NCBI GenBank assembly: GCA_036172665.1
Contig: CM069873.1
Location: forward strand, 33,470,001 to 33,534,000
Direction of reading: 5' to 3'
Length of the DNA: 64,000 nt
Origin: Prosopocoilus inquinatus
Lineage: Eukaryota; Arthropoda; Insecta; Coleoptera; Lucanidae
Shown piece by piece: positions 38,073 through 51,094 of the stretch. The number at the start of each line of letters is the position of its first letter. Position 1 is the first letter of the stretch. Both the position numbers and the translations under genes were made by a program. The notes below the pieces were generated by a model, which saw only the letters and a program-made list of their open reading frames with translations, was not told where the DNA came from and did not search any database.

Positions 38073-40714
38073 GTATCTAATCGATCCTTACTCATCTAAA
38101 ATGTTATTTGACGTTTCGATGGACTCCAATAACTCTAATGTGAGATACGAAATTTTCAGACGCAGCAGAAGCTGGAAATAGTTTTAAACAAAACAACACG
38201 TATTAGCGTTGTTCCTGTGATGTATCTAATCGATCCTTACTCATCTATCATGTTATTTGAAGTTTCGATGGACTCTAGTAACTCTGATGTGAGATACGAA
38301 GTTTTTGGACGCAGCAGGAGCTGGAAATAGTTTTAAACGAAACAGCACGCATTAGTGTTGTTCCTGTGATGTATCTAATCGATCCTTACTCATCTATCAT
38401 GTTATTTGACGTTTGGATGGACTCCAGTAACTCTGATGTGAGATACAAAGTTCTCGGACGCAGCAGAAGCTGGAAATAGTTTTAAATGAAACAACACGCA
38501 TTAGCGTTGTTCCTGTGATGTATCTAATCGATCCTTACCCATCTATCATGTTATTTGACGTTTGGATGCACTCCGGTAACTTTGATTTGATATACGAAGT
38601 TCTCGGGCGCAGCTGAAGCTAGAAATAGTTTTAAACGAAACAACACGCATTAGCGTTGTTCCTGTGACGTATCTAATCGATCCTTTCTCATCTATCATGT
38701 TATTTGACGTTTGAATGGACTCCAGTAACTCTGATGTGAGATACAATGTTCTCGGACGCAGCAGAAGCTGGAAATAGTTTTGAACGAAACAACACGTATT
38801 AGCGTTGTTCCTGTGATGTATCTAATCGATCCTTAATCATCTATCATGTCATTTGACGTTTGGATGGACTCCAGTAACTCTGATGTGAGATACAAAGTTT
38901 TCGGACGCAGCAGAAGCTGGAAATAGTTTTAAACGAAACAACACGCATTAGCGTTGTTCCTGTGATGTATCTAATCGATCCTTACTCATCTATCATGTTA
39001 TTTGGCGTTTCGATGGACTCCAGTAACTTTGATGTGAGATACGAAGTTCTCGGACGCAGCTGAAGCTGGAAATAGTTTTAAACGAAACAACACGCATTAG
39101 CGTTGTTCCTGTGCTGTATCTAATCGATCCTTACTTATCTATCATGTTATTTGACGTTTGGATGGACTCCAGTAACCCTGATGTGAGAAACGAAGTTCTC
39201 GGACGCAGCAGAAGCTGGAAATAGTTTTAAATGAAACAACACGCATTAGCGTTGTTCCTGTGATGTATCTAATCGATCCTTACTCACCCATCATGTTATT
39301 TGACGTTTGGATGGACTCCAGTAACTCTGATGTGAGATACAAAGTTCTAGGACGCAGCAGAAGCTGGAAATAGTTTTAAAGGAAACAACACGTATTAGCG
39401 TTGTTCCTGTGATGTATCTAATCGATCCTTACTCATCTATCATGTTATTTGACGTTTGAATGGACTCCAGTAACTCTGATGTGAGATACGAAATTTTCGG
39501 ACGCAGCAGAAGCTGGAAATAGTTTTAAATGAAACAACACGCATTAGCGTTGTTCCTGTGCTGTATCTAATCGATCCTTACTCATCTATCATGTTATTTG
39601 ACGTTTGGATGGACTCCAGTAACTCTGATGTGAGATACAAAGTTCTCGGACGCAGCAGAAGCTGGAAATAGTTTTGAACGAAACAACACGTATTAGCGTT
39701 GTTCCTGTGATGTATCTAATCGATCCTTACTCATCTATCATGTTATTTGACGTTTGGATGGACTCCAGTAACTCTGATGTGAGATACAAAGTTTTCGGAC
39801 GCAGCAGAAGCTGGAAATAGTTTTAAGCGAAACAACACGCATTAGCGTTGTTCCTGTGCTGTATCTAATCGATCCTTACTCATCTATCATGTTATTTGAC
39901 GTTTGGATGGACTCCAGTAACTCTGATGTGAGATACAAAGTTCTCGGACGCAGCAGAAGCTGGAAATAGTTTTGAACGAAACAACACGTATTAGCGTTGT
40001 TCCTGTGATGTATCTAATCGATCCTTACTCATCTATCATGTTATTTGACGTTTGGATGGACTCCAGTATCTCTGATGTGAGATACAAAGTTCTCGGACGC
40101 AGCAGAAGCTGGAAATAGTTTTGAACGAAACAACACGTATTAGCGTTGTTCCTGTGATGTATCTAATCGATTCTTACTCATCTATCATGTTATTTGACGT
40201 TTGGATGGACTCCAGTAACTCTGATGTGAGATACGAAATTTTCGGACGCAGCAGAAGCTGGAAATAGTTTTAAATGAAACAACACGCATTAGCGTTGTTC
40301 CTGTGCTGTATCTAATCGATCTTTACTTATCTATCATGTTATTTGACGTTTCGATGGACTCCAGTAACTCTGATGTGAGATACGACGTATTCGGACGCAG
40401 CAGAAGCTGGAAATAGTTTTAAACGAAACAACACGTATTAGCGTTGTTCCTGTGATGAATGTAATCGATATTTACTCATCTATCATGTTATTTGACGTTT
40501 GGATGGGCTCCAGTAACTCTGAAGAGAGATACGAAGTTCTCGGACGCAGCTGAAGCTGGAAATAGTTTTAAATGAAACAACACGCATTATCGTTGTTCCT
40601 GTGATGTATCTAATCGATCCTTACTCATCTATCATGTTATTTGACGTTTCGATGGACTCCAGTAACTCTAATGTGAGATACGAAATTTTCGGACGCAGCA
40701 GAAGCTGGAAATAG
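38073..40714 (+). repeat. 27/28-monomer higher-order unit, copy 2, partial
   Basis: Follows copy 1 at offset 4,023 to about 39,863, then at 4,172 (28 monomers), showing one extra monomer inserted near 39.86-40.05 kb. GTGATGAATG is at 40,452 against 36,280. It ends where the 13-monomer unit begins. Confidence 0.82.
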
Positions 40715-42650
40715 TTTTAAACGAAACAACACGCATTAGCGTTGTTCCTGTGATGTATCTAATCGATCCTTACTCATCTATCATGTTATTTGACGTTTGA
40801 ATGGACTCCAGTAACTCTAATGTGAGATACAATGTTCTCGGACGCAGCAGAAGCTGGAAATAGTTTTGAACGAAACAACACGTATTAGCGTTGTTCCTGT
40901 GATGTATCTAATCGATCCTTACTTATCTACTGTTATTTGACGTTTCGATGGACTCCAGTAACTCTGATGTGAGATACGAAATTTTCGGACGCAGCAGAAG
41001 CTGGAAATAGTTTTAAACGAAACAACACGCATTAGCGTTGTTCCTGTGATGTATCTAATCGATCCTTACTCATCTAACATGTTATTTGGCGTTTCGATGG
41101 ACTCCAGTAACTTTGATGTGAGATACGAAGTTCTCGGACGCAGCTGAAGCTGGAAATAGTTTTAAACGAAACAACACGCATTAGCGTTGTTCCTGTGCTG
41201 TATCTAATCGATCCTTACTTATCTATCATGTTATTTGACGTTTGGATGGACTCCAGTATCCCTGATGTGAGAAACGAAGTTCTCGGACGCAGCAGAAGCT
41301 GGAAATAGTTTTAAATGAAACAACACGCATTAGCGTTGTTCCTGTGATGTATCTAATCGATCCTTACTCACCCATCATGTTATTTGACGTTTGGATGGAC
41401 TCCAGTAACTCTGATGTGAGATACAAAGTTCTAGGACGCAGCAGAAGCTGGAAATAGTTTTAAACGAAACAACACGTATTAGCGTTGTTCCTGTGATGTA
41501 TCTAATCGATCCTTACTCATCTATCATGTTATTTGACGTTTGGATGGACTCCAGTAACTCTGATGTGAGATACGAAATTTTCGGACGCAGCAGAAGCTGG
41601 AAATAGTTTTAAACGAAACAACACGTATTAGCGTTGTTCCTGTGATGAATGTAATCGATATTTACTCATCTATCATGTTATTTGACGTTTGGATGGGCTC
41701 CAGTAACTCTGAAGAGAGATACGAAGTTCTCGGACGCAGCTGAAGCTGGAAATAGTTTTAAATGAAACAACACGCATTATCGTTGTTCCTGTGATGTATC
41801 TAATCGATCCTTACTCAGCTATCATGTTATTTGACGTTTGGATGGACTCCAGTATCTCTGATGTGAGATACAAAGTTCTCGGACGCAGCAGAAGCTGGAA
41901 ATAGTTTTGAACGAAACAACACGTATTAGCGTTGTTCCTGTGATGTATCTAATCGATTCTTACTCATCTATCATGTTATTTGACGTTTGGATGGACTCCA
42001 GTAACTCTGATGTGAGATACGAAATTTTCGGACGCAGCAGAAGCTGGAAATAGTTTTAAATGAAACAACACGCATTAGCGTTGTTCCTGTGCTGTATCTA
42101 ATCGATCTTTACTTATCTATCATGTTATTTGACGTTTCGATGGACTCCAGTAACTCTGATGTGAGATACGACGTATTCGGACGCAGCAGAAGCTGGAAAT
42201 AGTTTTAAACGAAACAACACGTATTAGCGTTGTTCCTGTGATGAATGTAATCGATATTTACTCATCTATCATGTTATTTGACGTTTGGATGGGCTCCAGT
42301 AACTCTGAAGAGAGATACGAAGTTCTCGGACGCAGCTGAAGCTGGAAATAGTTTTAAATGAAACAACACGCATTATCGTTGTTCCTGTGATGTATCTAAT
42401 CGATCCTTACTCATCTATCATGTTATTTGACGTTTCGATGGACTCCAGTAACTCTAATGTGAGATACGAAATTTTCGGACGCAGCAGAAGCTGGAAATAG
42501 TTTTAAACGAAACAACACGCATTAGCGTTGTTCCTGTGATGTATCTAATCGATCCTTACTCATCTATCATGTTATTTGGCGTTTCGATGGACTCCAGTAA
42601 CATTGATGTGAGATACGAAGTTCTCGGGCGCAGCTGAAGCTAGAAATAGT
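40715..42650 (+). repeat. 13-monomer higher-order unit, copy 1 (1,935 bp)
   Basis: Tandem with 42651-44540. The marks keep an offset of 1,937 downstream of the 2-bp deletion at about 40,930: GTGATGAATG at 41,642 and 43,579, and at 42,238 and 44,175. The offset is 1,935 upstream of that deletion, which only copy 1 carries. CATCTAACATG occurs in both copies. Confidence 0.88.
40826..40972 (+). repeat. 147-bp monomer variant (-2 bp), unique
   Basis: The segment near 40,921 reads TTATCTACTGTTATTTG in place of TTATCTACTATGTTATTTG, a loss of two bases. It is seen once, so the deletion postdates the 13-monomer duplication or lies at its edge. Confidence 0.9.
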
Positions 42651-44540
42651 TTTAAACGAAACAACACGCATTAGCGTTGTTCCTGTGATGTATCTAATCG
42701 ATCCTTACTCATCTATCATGTTATTTGACGTTTGAATGGACTCCAGTAACTCTAATGTGAGATACAATGTTCTCGGACGCAGCAGAAGCTGGAAATAGTT
42801 TTGAACGAAACAACACGTATTAGCGTTGTTCCTGTGATGTATCTAATCGATCCTTACTTATCTACTATGTTATTTGACGTTTCGATGGACTCCAGTAACT
42901 CTGATGTGAGATACGAAATTTTCGGACGCAGCAGAAGCTGGAAATAGTTTTAAACGAAACAACACGCATTAGCGTTGTTCCTGTGATGTATCTAATCGAT
43001 CCTTACTCATCTAACATGTTATTTGGCGTTTCGATGGACTCCAGTAACTTTGATGTGAGATACGAAGTTCTCGGACGCAGCTGAAGCTGGAAATAGTTTT
43101 AAACGAAACAACACGCATTAGCGTTGTTCCTGTGCTGTATCTAATCGATCCTTACTTATCTATCATGTTATTTGACGTTTGGATGGACTCCAGTAACCCT
43201 GATGTGAGAAACGAAGTTCTCGGACGCAGCAGAAGCTGGAAATAGTTTTAAATGAAACAACACGCATTAGCGTTGTTCCTGTGATGTATCTAATCGATCC
43301 TTACTCACCCATCATGTTATTTGACGTTTGGATGGACTCCAGTAACTCTGATGTGAGATACAAAGTTCTAGGACGCAGCAGAAGCTGGAAATAGTTTTAA
43401 ACGAAACAACACGTATTAGCGTTGTTCCTGTGATGTATCTAATCGATCCTTACTCATCTATCATGTTATTTGACGTTTGGATGGACTCCAGTAACTCTGA
43501 TGTGAGATACGAAATTTTCGGACGCAGCAGAAGCTGGAAATAGTTTTAAACGAAACAACACGTATTAGCGTTGTTCCTGTGATGAATGTAATCGATATTT
43601 ACTCATCTATCATGTTATTTGACGTTTGGATGGGCTCCAGTAACTCTGAAGAGAGATACGAAGTTCTCGGACGCAGCTGAAGCTGGAAATAGTTTTAAAT
43701 GAAACAACACGCATTATCGTTGTTCCTGTGATGTATCTAATCGATCCTTACTCAGCTATCATGTTATTTGACGTTTGGATGGACTCCAGTATCTCTGATG
43801 TGAGATACAAAGTTCTCGGACGCAGCAGAAGCTGGAAATAGTTTTGAACGAAACAACACGTATTAGCGTTGTTCCTGTGATGTATCTAATCGATTCTTAC
43901 TCATCTATCATGTTATTTGACGTTTGGATGGACTCCAGTAACTCTGATGTGAGATACGAAATTTTCGGACGCAGCAGAAGCTGGAAATAGTTTTAAATGA
44001 AACAACATGCATTAGCGTTGTTCCTGTGCTGTATCTAATCGATCTTTACTTATCTATCATGTTATTTGACGTTTCGATGGACTCCAGTAACTCTGATGTG
44101 AGATACGACGTATTCGGACGCAGCAGAAGCTGGAAATAATTTTAAACGAAACAACACGTATTAGCGTTGTTCCTGTGATGAATGTAATCGATATTTACTC
44201 ATCTATCATGTTATTTGACGTTTGGATGGGCTCCAGTAACTCTGAAGAGAGATACGAAGTTCTCGGACGCAGCTGAAGCTGGAAATAGTTTTAAATGAAA
44301 CAACACGCATTATCGTTGTTCCTGTGATGTATCTAATCGATCCTTACTCATCTATCATGTTATTTGACGTTTCGATGGACTCCAGTAACTCTAATGTGAG
44401 ATACGAAATTTTCGGACGCAGCAGAAGCTGGAAATAGTTTTAAACGAAACAACACGCATTAGCGTTGTTCCTGTGATGTATCTAATCGATCCTTACTCAT
44501 CTATCATGTTATTTGGCGTTTCGATGGACTCCAGTAACTC
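42651..44540 (+). repeat. 13-monomer higher-order unit, copy 2
   Basis: Matches copy 1 to about 44,540, where copy 1 has CCAGTAACATTGATG and this copy switches to CTCTGATGTGAGATACGACG. A further 447-bp step then links GTGATGAATG at 44,175 and 44,622. Confidence 0.86.
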
Positions 44541-46244
44541 TGATGTGAGATACGACGTATTCGGACGCAGCAGAAGCTGGAAATAGTTTTAAACGAAACA
44601 ACACGTATTAGCGTTGTTCCTGTGATGAATGTAATCGATATTTACTCATCTATCATGTTATTTGACGTTTGGATGGGCTCCAGTAACTCTGAAGAGAGAT
44701 ACGAAGTTCTCGGACGCAGCTGAAGCTGGAAATAGTTTTAAATGAAACAACAGGCATTATCGTTGTTCCTGTGATGTATCTAATCGATCCTTACTCATCT
44801 ATCATGTTATTTGACGTTTCGATGGACTCCAGTAACTCTAATGTGAGATACGAAATTTTCGGACGCAGCAGAAGCTGGAAATAGTTTTAAACGAAACAAC
44901 ACGCATTAGCGTTGTTCCTGTGATGTATCTAATCGATCCTTACTCATCTGTCATGTTATTTGGCGTTTCGATGGACTCCAGTAACTTTGATGTGAGATAC
45001 GAAGTTCTCGGGCGCAGCTGAAGCTAGAAATAGTTTTAAACGAAACAACACGCATTAGCGTTGTTCCTGTGATGTATCTAATCGATCCTTACTCATCTAT
45101 CATGTTATTTGACGTTTGAATGGACTCCAGTAACTCTAATGTGAGATACAATGTTCTCGGACGCAGCAGAAGCTGGAAATAGTTTTGAACGAAACAACAC
45201 GTATTAGCGTTGTTCCTGTGATGTATCTAATCGATCCTTACTTATCTATCATGTTATTTGACGTTTGGATGGTCTCCAGTAACTCTGATGTGAGATACAA
45301 AGTTTTCGGACGCAGCAGAAGCTGGAGATAGTTTTAAACGAAACAACACGCATTAGCGTTGTTCCTGTGATGTATCTAATCGATCCTTACTCATCTAAAA
45401 TGTTATTTGACGTTTCGATGGACTCCAATAACTCTAATGTGAGATACGAAATTTTCAGACGCAGCAGAAGCTGGAAATTGTTTTAAACAAAACAACACGT
45501 ATTAGCGTTGTTCCTGTGATGTATCTAATCGATCCTTACTCATCTATCATGTTATTTGAAGTTTCGATGGACTCTAGTAACTCTGATGTGAGATACGAAG
45601 TTTTTGGACGCAGCAGGAGCTGGAAATAGTTTTAAACGAAACAGCACGCATTAGTGTTGTTCCTGTGATGTATCTAATCGATCCTTACTCATCTATCATG
45701 TTATTTGACGTTTGGATGGACTCCAGTAACTCTGATGTGAGATACAAAGTTCTCGGACGCAGCAGAAGCTGGAAATAGTTTTAAATGAAACAACACGCAT
45801 TAGCGTTGTTCCTGTGATGTATCTAATCGATCCTTACTCATCTATCATGTTATTTGACGTTTGGATGCACTCCGGTAACTTTGATTTGATATACGAAGTT
45901 CTCGGGCGCAGCTGAAGCTAGAAATAGTTTTAAACGAAACAACACGCATTAGCGTTGTTCCTGTGACGTATCTAATCGATCCTTTCTCATCTATCATGTT
46001 ATTTGACGTTTGAATGGACTAAAGTAACTCTGATGTGAGATACAATGTTCTCGGACGCAGCAGAAGCTGGAAATAGTTTTGAACGAAACAACACGTATTA
46101 GCGTTGTTCCTGTGATGTATCTAATCGATCCTTAATCATCTATCATGTCATTTGACGTTTGGATGGACTCCAGTAACTCTGATGTGAGATACAAAGTTTT
46201 CGGACGCAGCAGAAGCTGGAAATAGTTTTAAACGAAACAACACG
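44541..46244 (+). repeat. Mixed satellite zone with partial signature block
   Basis: About 11 monomers. From about 45,200 it carries GGATGGTCTCC, CATCTAAAATG, CCGGTAACTTTGATTTG (45,872), CCTTTCTCATC and CCTTAATCATC in signature order. A private change, GGACTAAAGTAAC near 46,016, breaks the reverse-strand stretch that stays open in the other copies. No genes. Confidence 0.82.
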
Positions 46245-49200
46245 CATTAGCGTTGTTCCTGTGATGTATCTAATCGATCCTTACTCATCTATCATGTTAT
46301 TTGGCGTTTCGATGGACTCCAGTAACTTTGATGTGAGATACGAAGTTCTCGGACGCAGCTGAAGCTGGAAATAGTTTTAAACGAAACAACACGCATTAGC
46401 GTTGTTCCTGTGCTGTATCTAATCGATCCTTACTTATCTATCATGTTATTTGACGTTTGGATGGACTCCAGTAACCCTGATGTGAGAAACGAAGTTCTCG
46501 GACGCAGCAGAAGCTGGAAATAGTTTTAAATGAAACAACACGCATTAGCGTTGTTCCTGTGATGTATCTAATCGATCCTTACTCACCCATCATGTTATTT
46601 GACGTTTGGATGGACTCCAGTAACTCTGATGTGAGATACAAAGTTCTAGGACGCAGCAGAAGCTGGAAATAGTTTTAAACGAAACAACACGTATTAGCGT
46701 TGTTCCTGTGATGTATCTAATCGATCCTTACTCATCTATCATGTTATTTGACGTTTGGATGGACTCCAGTAACTCTGATGTGAGATACGAAATTTTCGGA
46801 CGCAGCAGAAGCTGGAAATAGTTTTAAATGAAACAACACGCATTAGCGTTGTTCCTGTGCTGTATCTAATCGATCCTTACTCATCTATCATGTTATTTGA
46901 CGTTTGGATGGACTCCAGTAACTCTGATGTGAGATACAAAGTTCTCGGACGCAGCAGAAGCTGGAAATAGTTTTGAACGAAACAACACGTATTAGCGTTG
47001 TTCCTGTGATGTATCTAATCGATCCTTACTCATCTATCATGTTATTTGACGTTTGGATGGACTCCAGTAACTCTGATGTGAGATACAAAGTTTTCGGACG
47101 CAGCAGAAGCTGGAAATAGTTTTAAGCGAAACAACACGCATTAGCGTTGTTCCTGTGATGTATCTAATCGATCCTTACTCAGCTATCATGTTATTTGACG
47201 TTTGGATGGACTCCAGTATCTCTGATGTGAGATACAAAGTTCTCGGACGCAGCAGAAGCTGGAAATAGTTTTGAACGAAACAACACGTATTAGCGTTGTT
47301 CCTATGATGTATCTAATCGATTCTTACTCATCTATCATGTTATTTGACGTTTGGATGGACTCCAGTAACTCTGATGTGAGATACGAAATTTTCGGACGCA
47401 GCAGAAGCTGGAAATAGTTTTAAATGAAACAACACGCATTAGCGTTGTTCCTGTGCTGTATCTAATCGATCTTTACTTATCTATCATGTTATTTGACGTT
47501 TCGATGGACTCCAGTAACTCTGATGTGAGATACGACGTATTCGGACGCAGCAGAAGCTGGAAATAGTTTTAAACGAAACAACACGTATTAGCGTTGTTCC
47601 TGTGATGAATGTAATCGATATTTACTCATCTATCATGTTATTTGACGTTTGGATGGGCTCCAGTAACTCTGAAGAGAGATACGAAGTTCTCGGACGCAGC
47701 TGAAGCTGGAAATAGTTTTAAATGAAACAACACGCATTATCGTTGTTCCTGTGATGTATCTAATCGATCCTTACTCATCTATCATGTTATTTGACGTTTC
47801 GATGGACTCCAGTAACTCTAATGTGAGATACGAAATTTTCGGACGCAGCAAAAGCTGGAAATAGTTTTAAACGAAACAACACGCATTAGCGTTGTTCCTG
47901 TGATGTATCTAATCGATCCTTACTCATCTATCATGTTATTTGGCGTTTCGATGGACTCCAGTAACTTTGATGTGAGATACGAAGTTCTCGGGCGCAGCTG
48001 AAGCTAGAAATATCATGTTATTTGAAGTTTCGATGGACTCTAGTAACTCTGATGTGAGATACGAAGTTTTTGGACGCAGCAGGAGCTGGAAATAGTTTTA
48101 AACGAAACAGCACGCATTAGTGTTGTTCCTGTGATGTATCTAATCGATCCTTACTCACCCATCATGTTATTTGACGTTTGGATGGACTCCAGTAACTCTG
48201 ATGTGAGATACAAAGTTCTAGGACGCAGCAGAAGCTGGAAATAGTTTTAAACGAAACAACACGTATTAGCGTTGTTCCTGTGATGTATCTAATCGATCCT
48301 TACTCATCTATCATGTTATTTGACGTTTGGATGGACTCCAGTAACTCTGATGTGAGATACGAAATTTTCGGACGCAGCAGAAGCTGGAAATAGTTTTAAA
48401 TGAAACAACACGCATTAGCGTTGTTCCTGTGCTGTATCTAATCGATCCTTACTCATCTATCATGTTATTTGACGTTTGGATGGACTCCAGTAACTCTGAT
48501 GTGAGATACAAAGTTCTCGGACGCAGCAGAAGCTGGAAATAGTTTTGAACGAAACAACACGTATTAGCGTTGTTCCTGTGATGTATCTAATCGATCCTTA
48601 CTCATCTATCATGTTATTTGACGTTTGGATGGACTCCAGTAACTCTGATGTGAGATACAAAGTTCTCGGACGCAGCAGAAGCTGGAAATAGTTTTGAACG
48701 AAACAACACGTATTAGCGTTGTTCCTGTGATGTATCTAATCGATCCTTACTCATCTATCATGTTATTTGACGTTTGGATGGACTCCAGTAACTCTGATGT
48801 GAGATACAAAGTTTTCGGACGCAGCAGAAGCTGGAAATAGTTTTAAACAAAACAACACGTATTAGCGTTGTTCCTGTGATGTATCTAATCGATCCTTACT
48901 CATCTATCATGTTATTTGACGTTTGGATGGACTCCAGTAACTCTGATGTGAGATACAAAGTTTTCGGACGCAGCAGAAGCTGGAAATAGTTTTAAACGAA
49001 ACAACACGTATTAGCGTTGTTCCTGTGATGTATCTAATCGATCCTTACTCATCTATCATGTTATTTGACGTTTGGATGGACTCCAGTAACTCTGATGTGA
49101 GATACAAAGTTCTCGGACGCAGCAGAAGCTGGAAATAGTTTTGAACGAAACAACACGTATTAGCGTTGTTCCTGTGATGTATCTAATCGATCCTTAATCA

Positions 49201-51094
49201 TCTATCATGTCATTTGACGTTTGGATGGACTCCAGTAACTCTGATGTGAGATACAAAGTTTTCGGACGCAGCAGAAGCTGGAAATAGTTTTAAACGAAAC
49301 AACACCCATTAGCGTTGTTCCTGTGATGTATCTAATCGATCCTTACTCATCTATCATGTTATTTGGCGTTTCGATGGACTCCAGTAACTTTGATGTGAGA
49401 TACGAAGTTCTCGGACGCAGCTGAAGCTGGAAATAGTTTTAAACGAAACAACACGCATTAGCGTTGTTCCTGTGCTGTATCTAATCGATTCTTACTTATC
49501 TATCATGTTATTTGACGTTTGGATGTACTCCAGTAACCCTGATGTGAGAAACGAAGTTCTCGGACGCAGCAGAAGCTGGAAATAGTTTTAAATGAAACAA
49601 CACGCATTAGCGTTGTTCCTGTGATGTATCTAATCGATCCTTACTCACCCATCATGTTATTTGACGTTTGGATGGACCCCAGTAACTCTGATGTGAGATA
49701 AAAAGTTCTAGGACGCAGCAGAAGCTGGAAATAGTTTTAAACGAAACAACACGTATTAGCGTTGTTCCTGTGATGTATCTAATCGATCCTTACTCATCTA
49801 TCATGTTATTTGACGTTTGGATGGACTCCAGTAACTCTGATGTGAGATACGAAATTTTCGGACGCAGCAGAAGCTGGAAATAGTTTTAAATGAAACAACA
49901 CGCATTAGCGTTGTTCCTGTGCTGTATCTAATCGATCCTTACTCATCTATCATGTTATTTGACGTTTGGATGGACTCCAGTAACTCTGATGTGAGATACA
50001 AAGTTCTCGGACGCAGCAGAAGCTGGAAATAGTTTTGAACGAAACAACACGTATTAGCGCTGTTCCTGTGATGTATCTAATCGATCCTTACTCATCTATC
50101 ATGTTATTTGACGTTTGGATGGACTCCAGTAACTCTGATGTGAGATACAAAGTTCTCGGACGCAGCAGAAGCTGGAAATAGTTTTAAATGAAACAAAACG
50201 CATTAGCGTTGTTCCTGTGCTGTATCTAATCGATCCTTACTCATCTATCATGTTATTTGACGTTTGGATGGACTCCAGTAACTCTGATGTGAGATACAAA
50301 GTTCTCGGACGCAGCAGAAGCTGGAAATAGTTTTGAACGAAACAACACGTATTAGCGTTGTTCCTGTGATGTATCTAATCGATCCTTACTCATCTATCAT
50401 GTTATTTGGCGTTTCGATGGACTCCAGTAACTTTGATGTGAGATACGAAGTTCTCGGGCGCAGCTGAAGCTAGAAATAGTTTTAAACGAAACAACACGCA
50501 TTAGCGTTGTTCCTGTGATGTATCTAATCGATCCTTACTCATCTATCATGTTATTTGACGTTTGGATGGACTCCAGTAACTCTGATGTGAGATACAAAGT
50601 TCTCGGACGCAGCAGAACCTGGAAATAGTTTTGAACGAAACAACACGTATTAGCGTTGTTCCTGTGATGTATCTAATCGATCCTTACTCATCTATCATGT
50701 TATTTGGCGTTTCGATGGACTCCAGTAACTTTGATGTGAGATACGAAGTTCTCGGACGCAGCTGAAGCTGGAAATAGTTTTAAACGAAACAACACGCATT
50801 AGCGTTGTTCCTGTGCTGTATCTAATCGATCCTTACTTATCTATCATGTTATTTGACGTTTGGATGGACTCCAGTAACCCTGATGTGAGAAACGAAGTTC
50901 TCGGACGCAGCAGAAGCTGGAAATAGTTTTAAATGAAACAACACGCATTAGCGTTGTTCCTGTGATGTATCTAATCGATCCTTACTCATCTATCATGTTA
51001 TTTGACGTTTGGATGGACTCCAGTAACTCTGATGTGAGATACAAAGTTCTCGGACGCAGCAGAAGCTGGAAATAGTTTTGAACGAAACAACACG
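46245..51094 (+). repeat. 4,850-bp higher-order unit, copy 1 (32 monomers + 82 bp)
   Basis: Tandem with the unit starting at 51,095. Marks at offset 4,850: CCTATGATG (47,301 and 52,151), CAGCAAAAGCTGG (about 47,847 and 52,697) and the truncated monomer (47,976 and 52,826). 4,850 = 32 x 149 + 82, so the truncated monomer is part of the amplified unit. The last monomers of copy 1 (after about 50,050) are ordered differently from copy 2. Confidence 0.9.
47976..48057 (+). repeat. Truncated 82-bp monomer (67-bp deletion)
   Basis: The sequence runs AGCTAGAAATATCATGTTAT near 48,002-48,021, joining the A/T stretch directly to the ATCATGTTAT segment and losing 67 bp that hold the whole conserved core with the dyad and the ATCGAT site. 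The two flanks share TA at the join, a 2-base microhomology. The right flank (TTTGAAGTTTCGATGG, then CTCTAGTAAC) matches monomers such as the one near 32,590, so the join may also link two originally non-adjacent monomers. Confidence 0.93.
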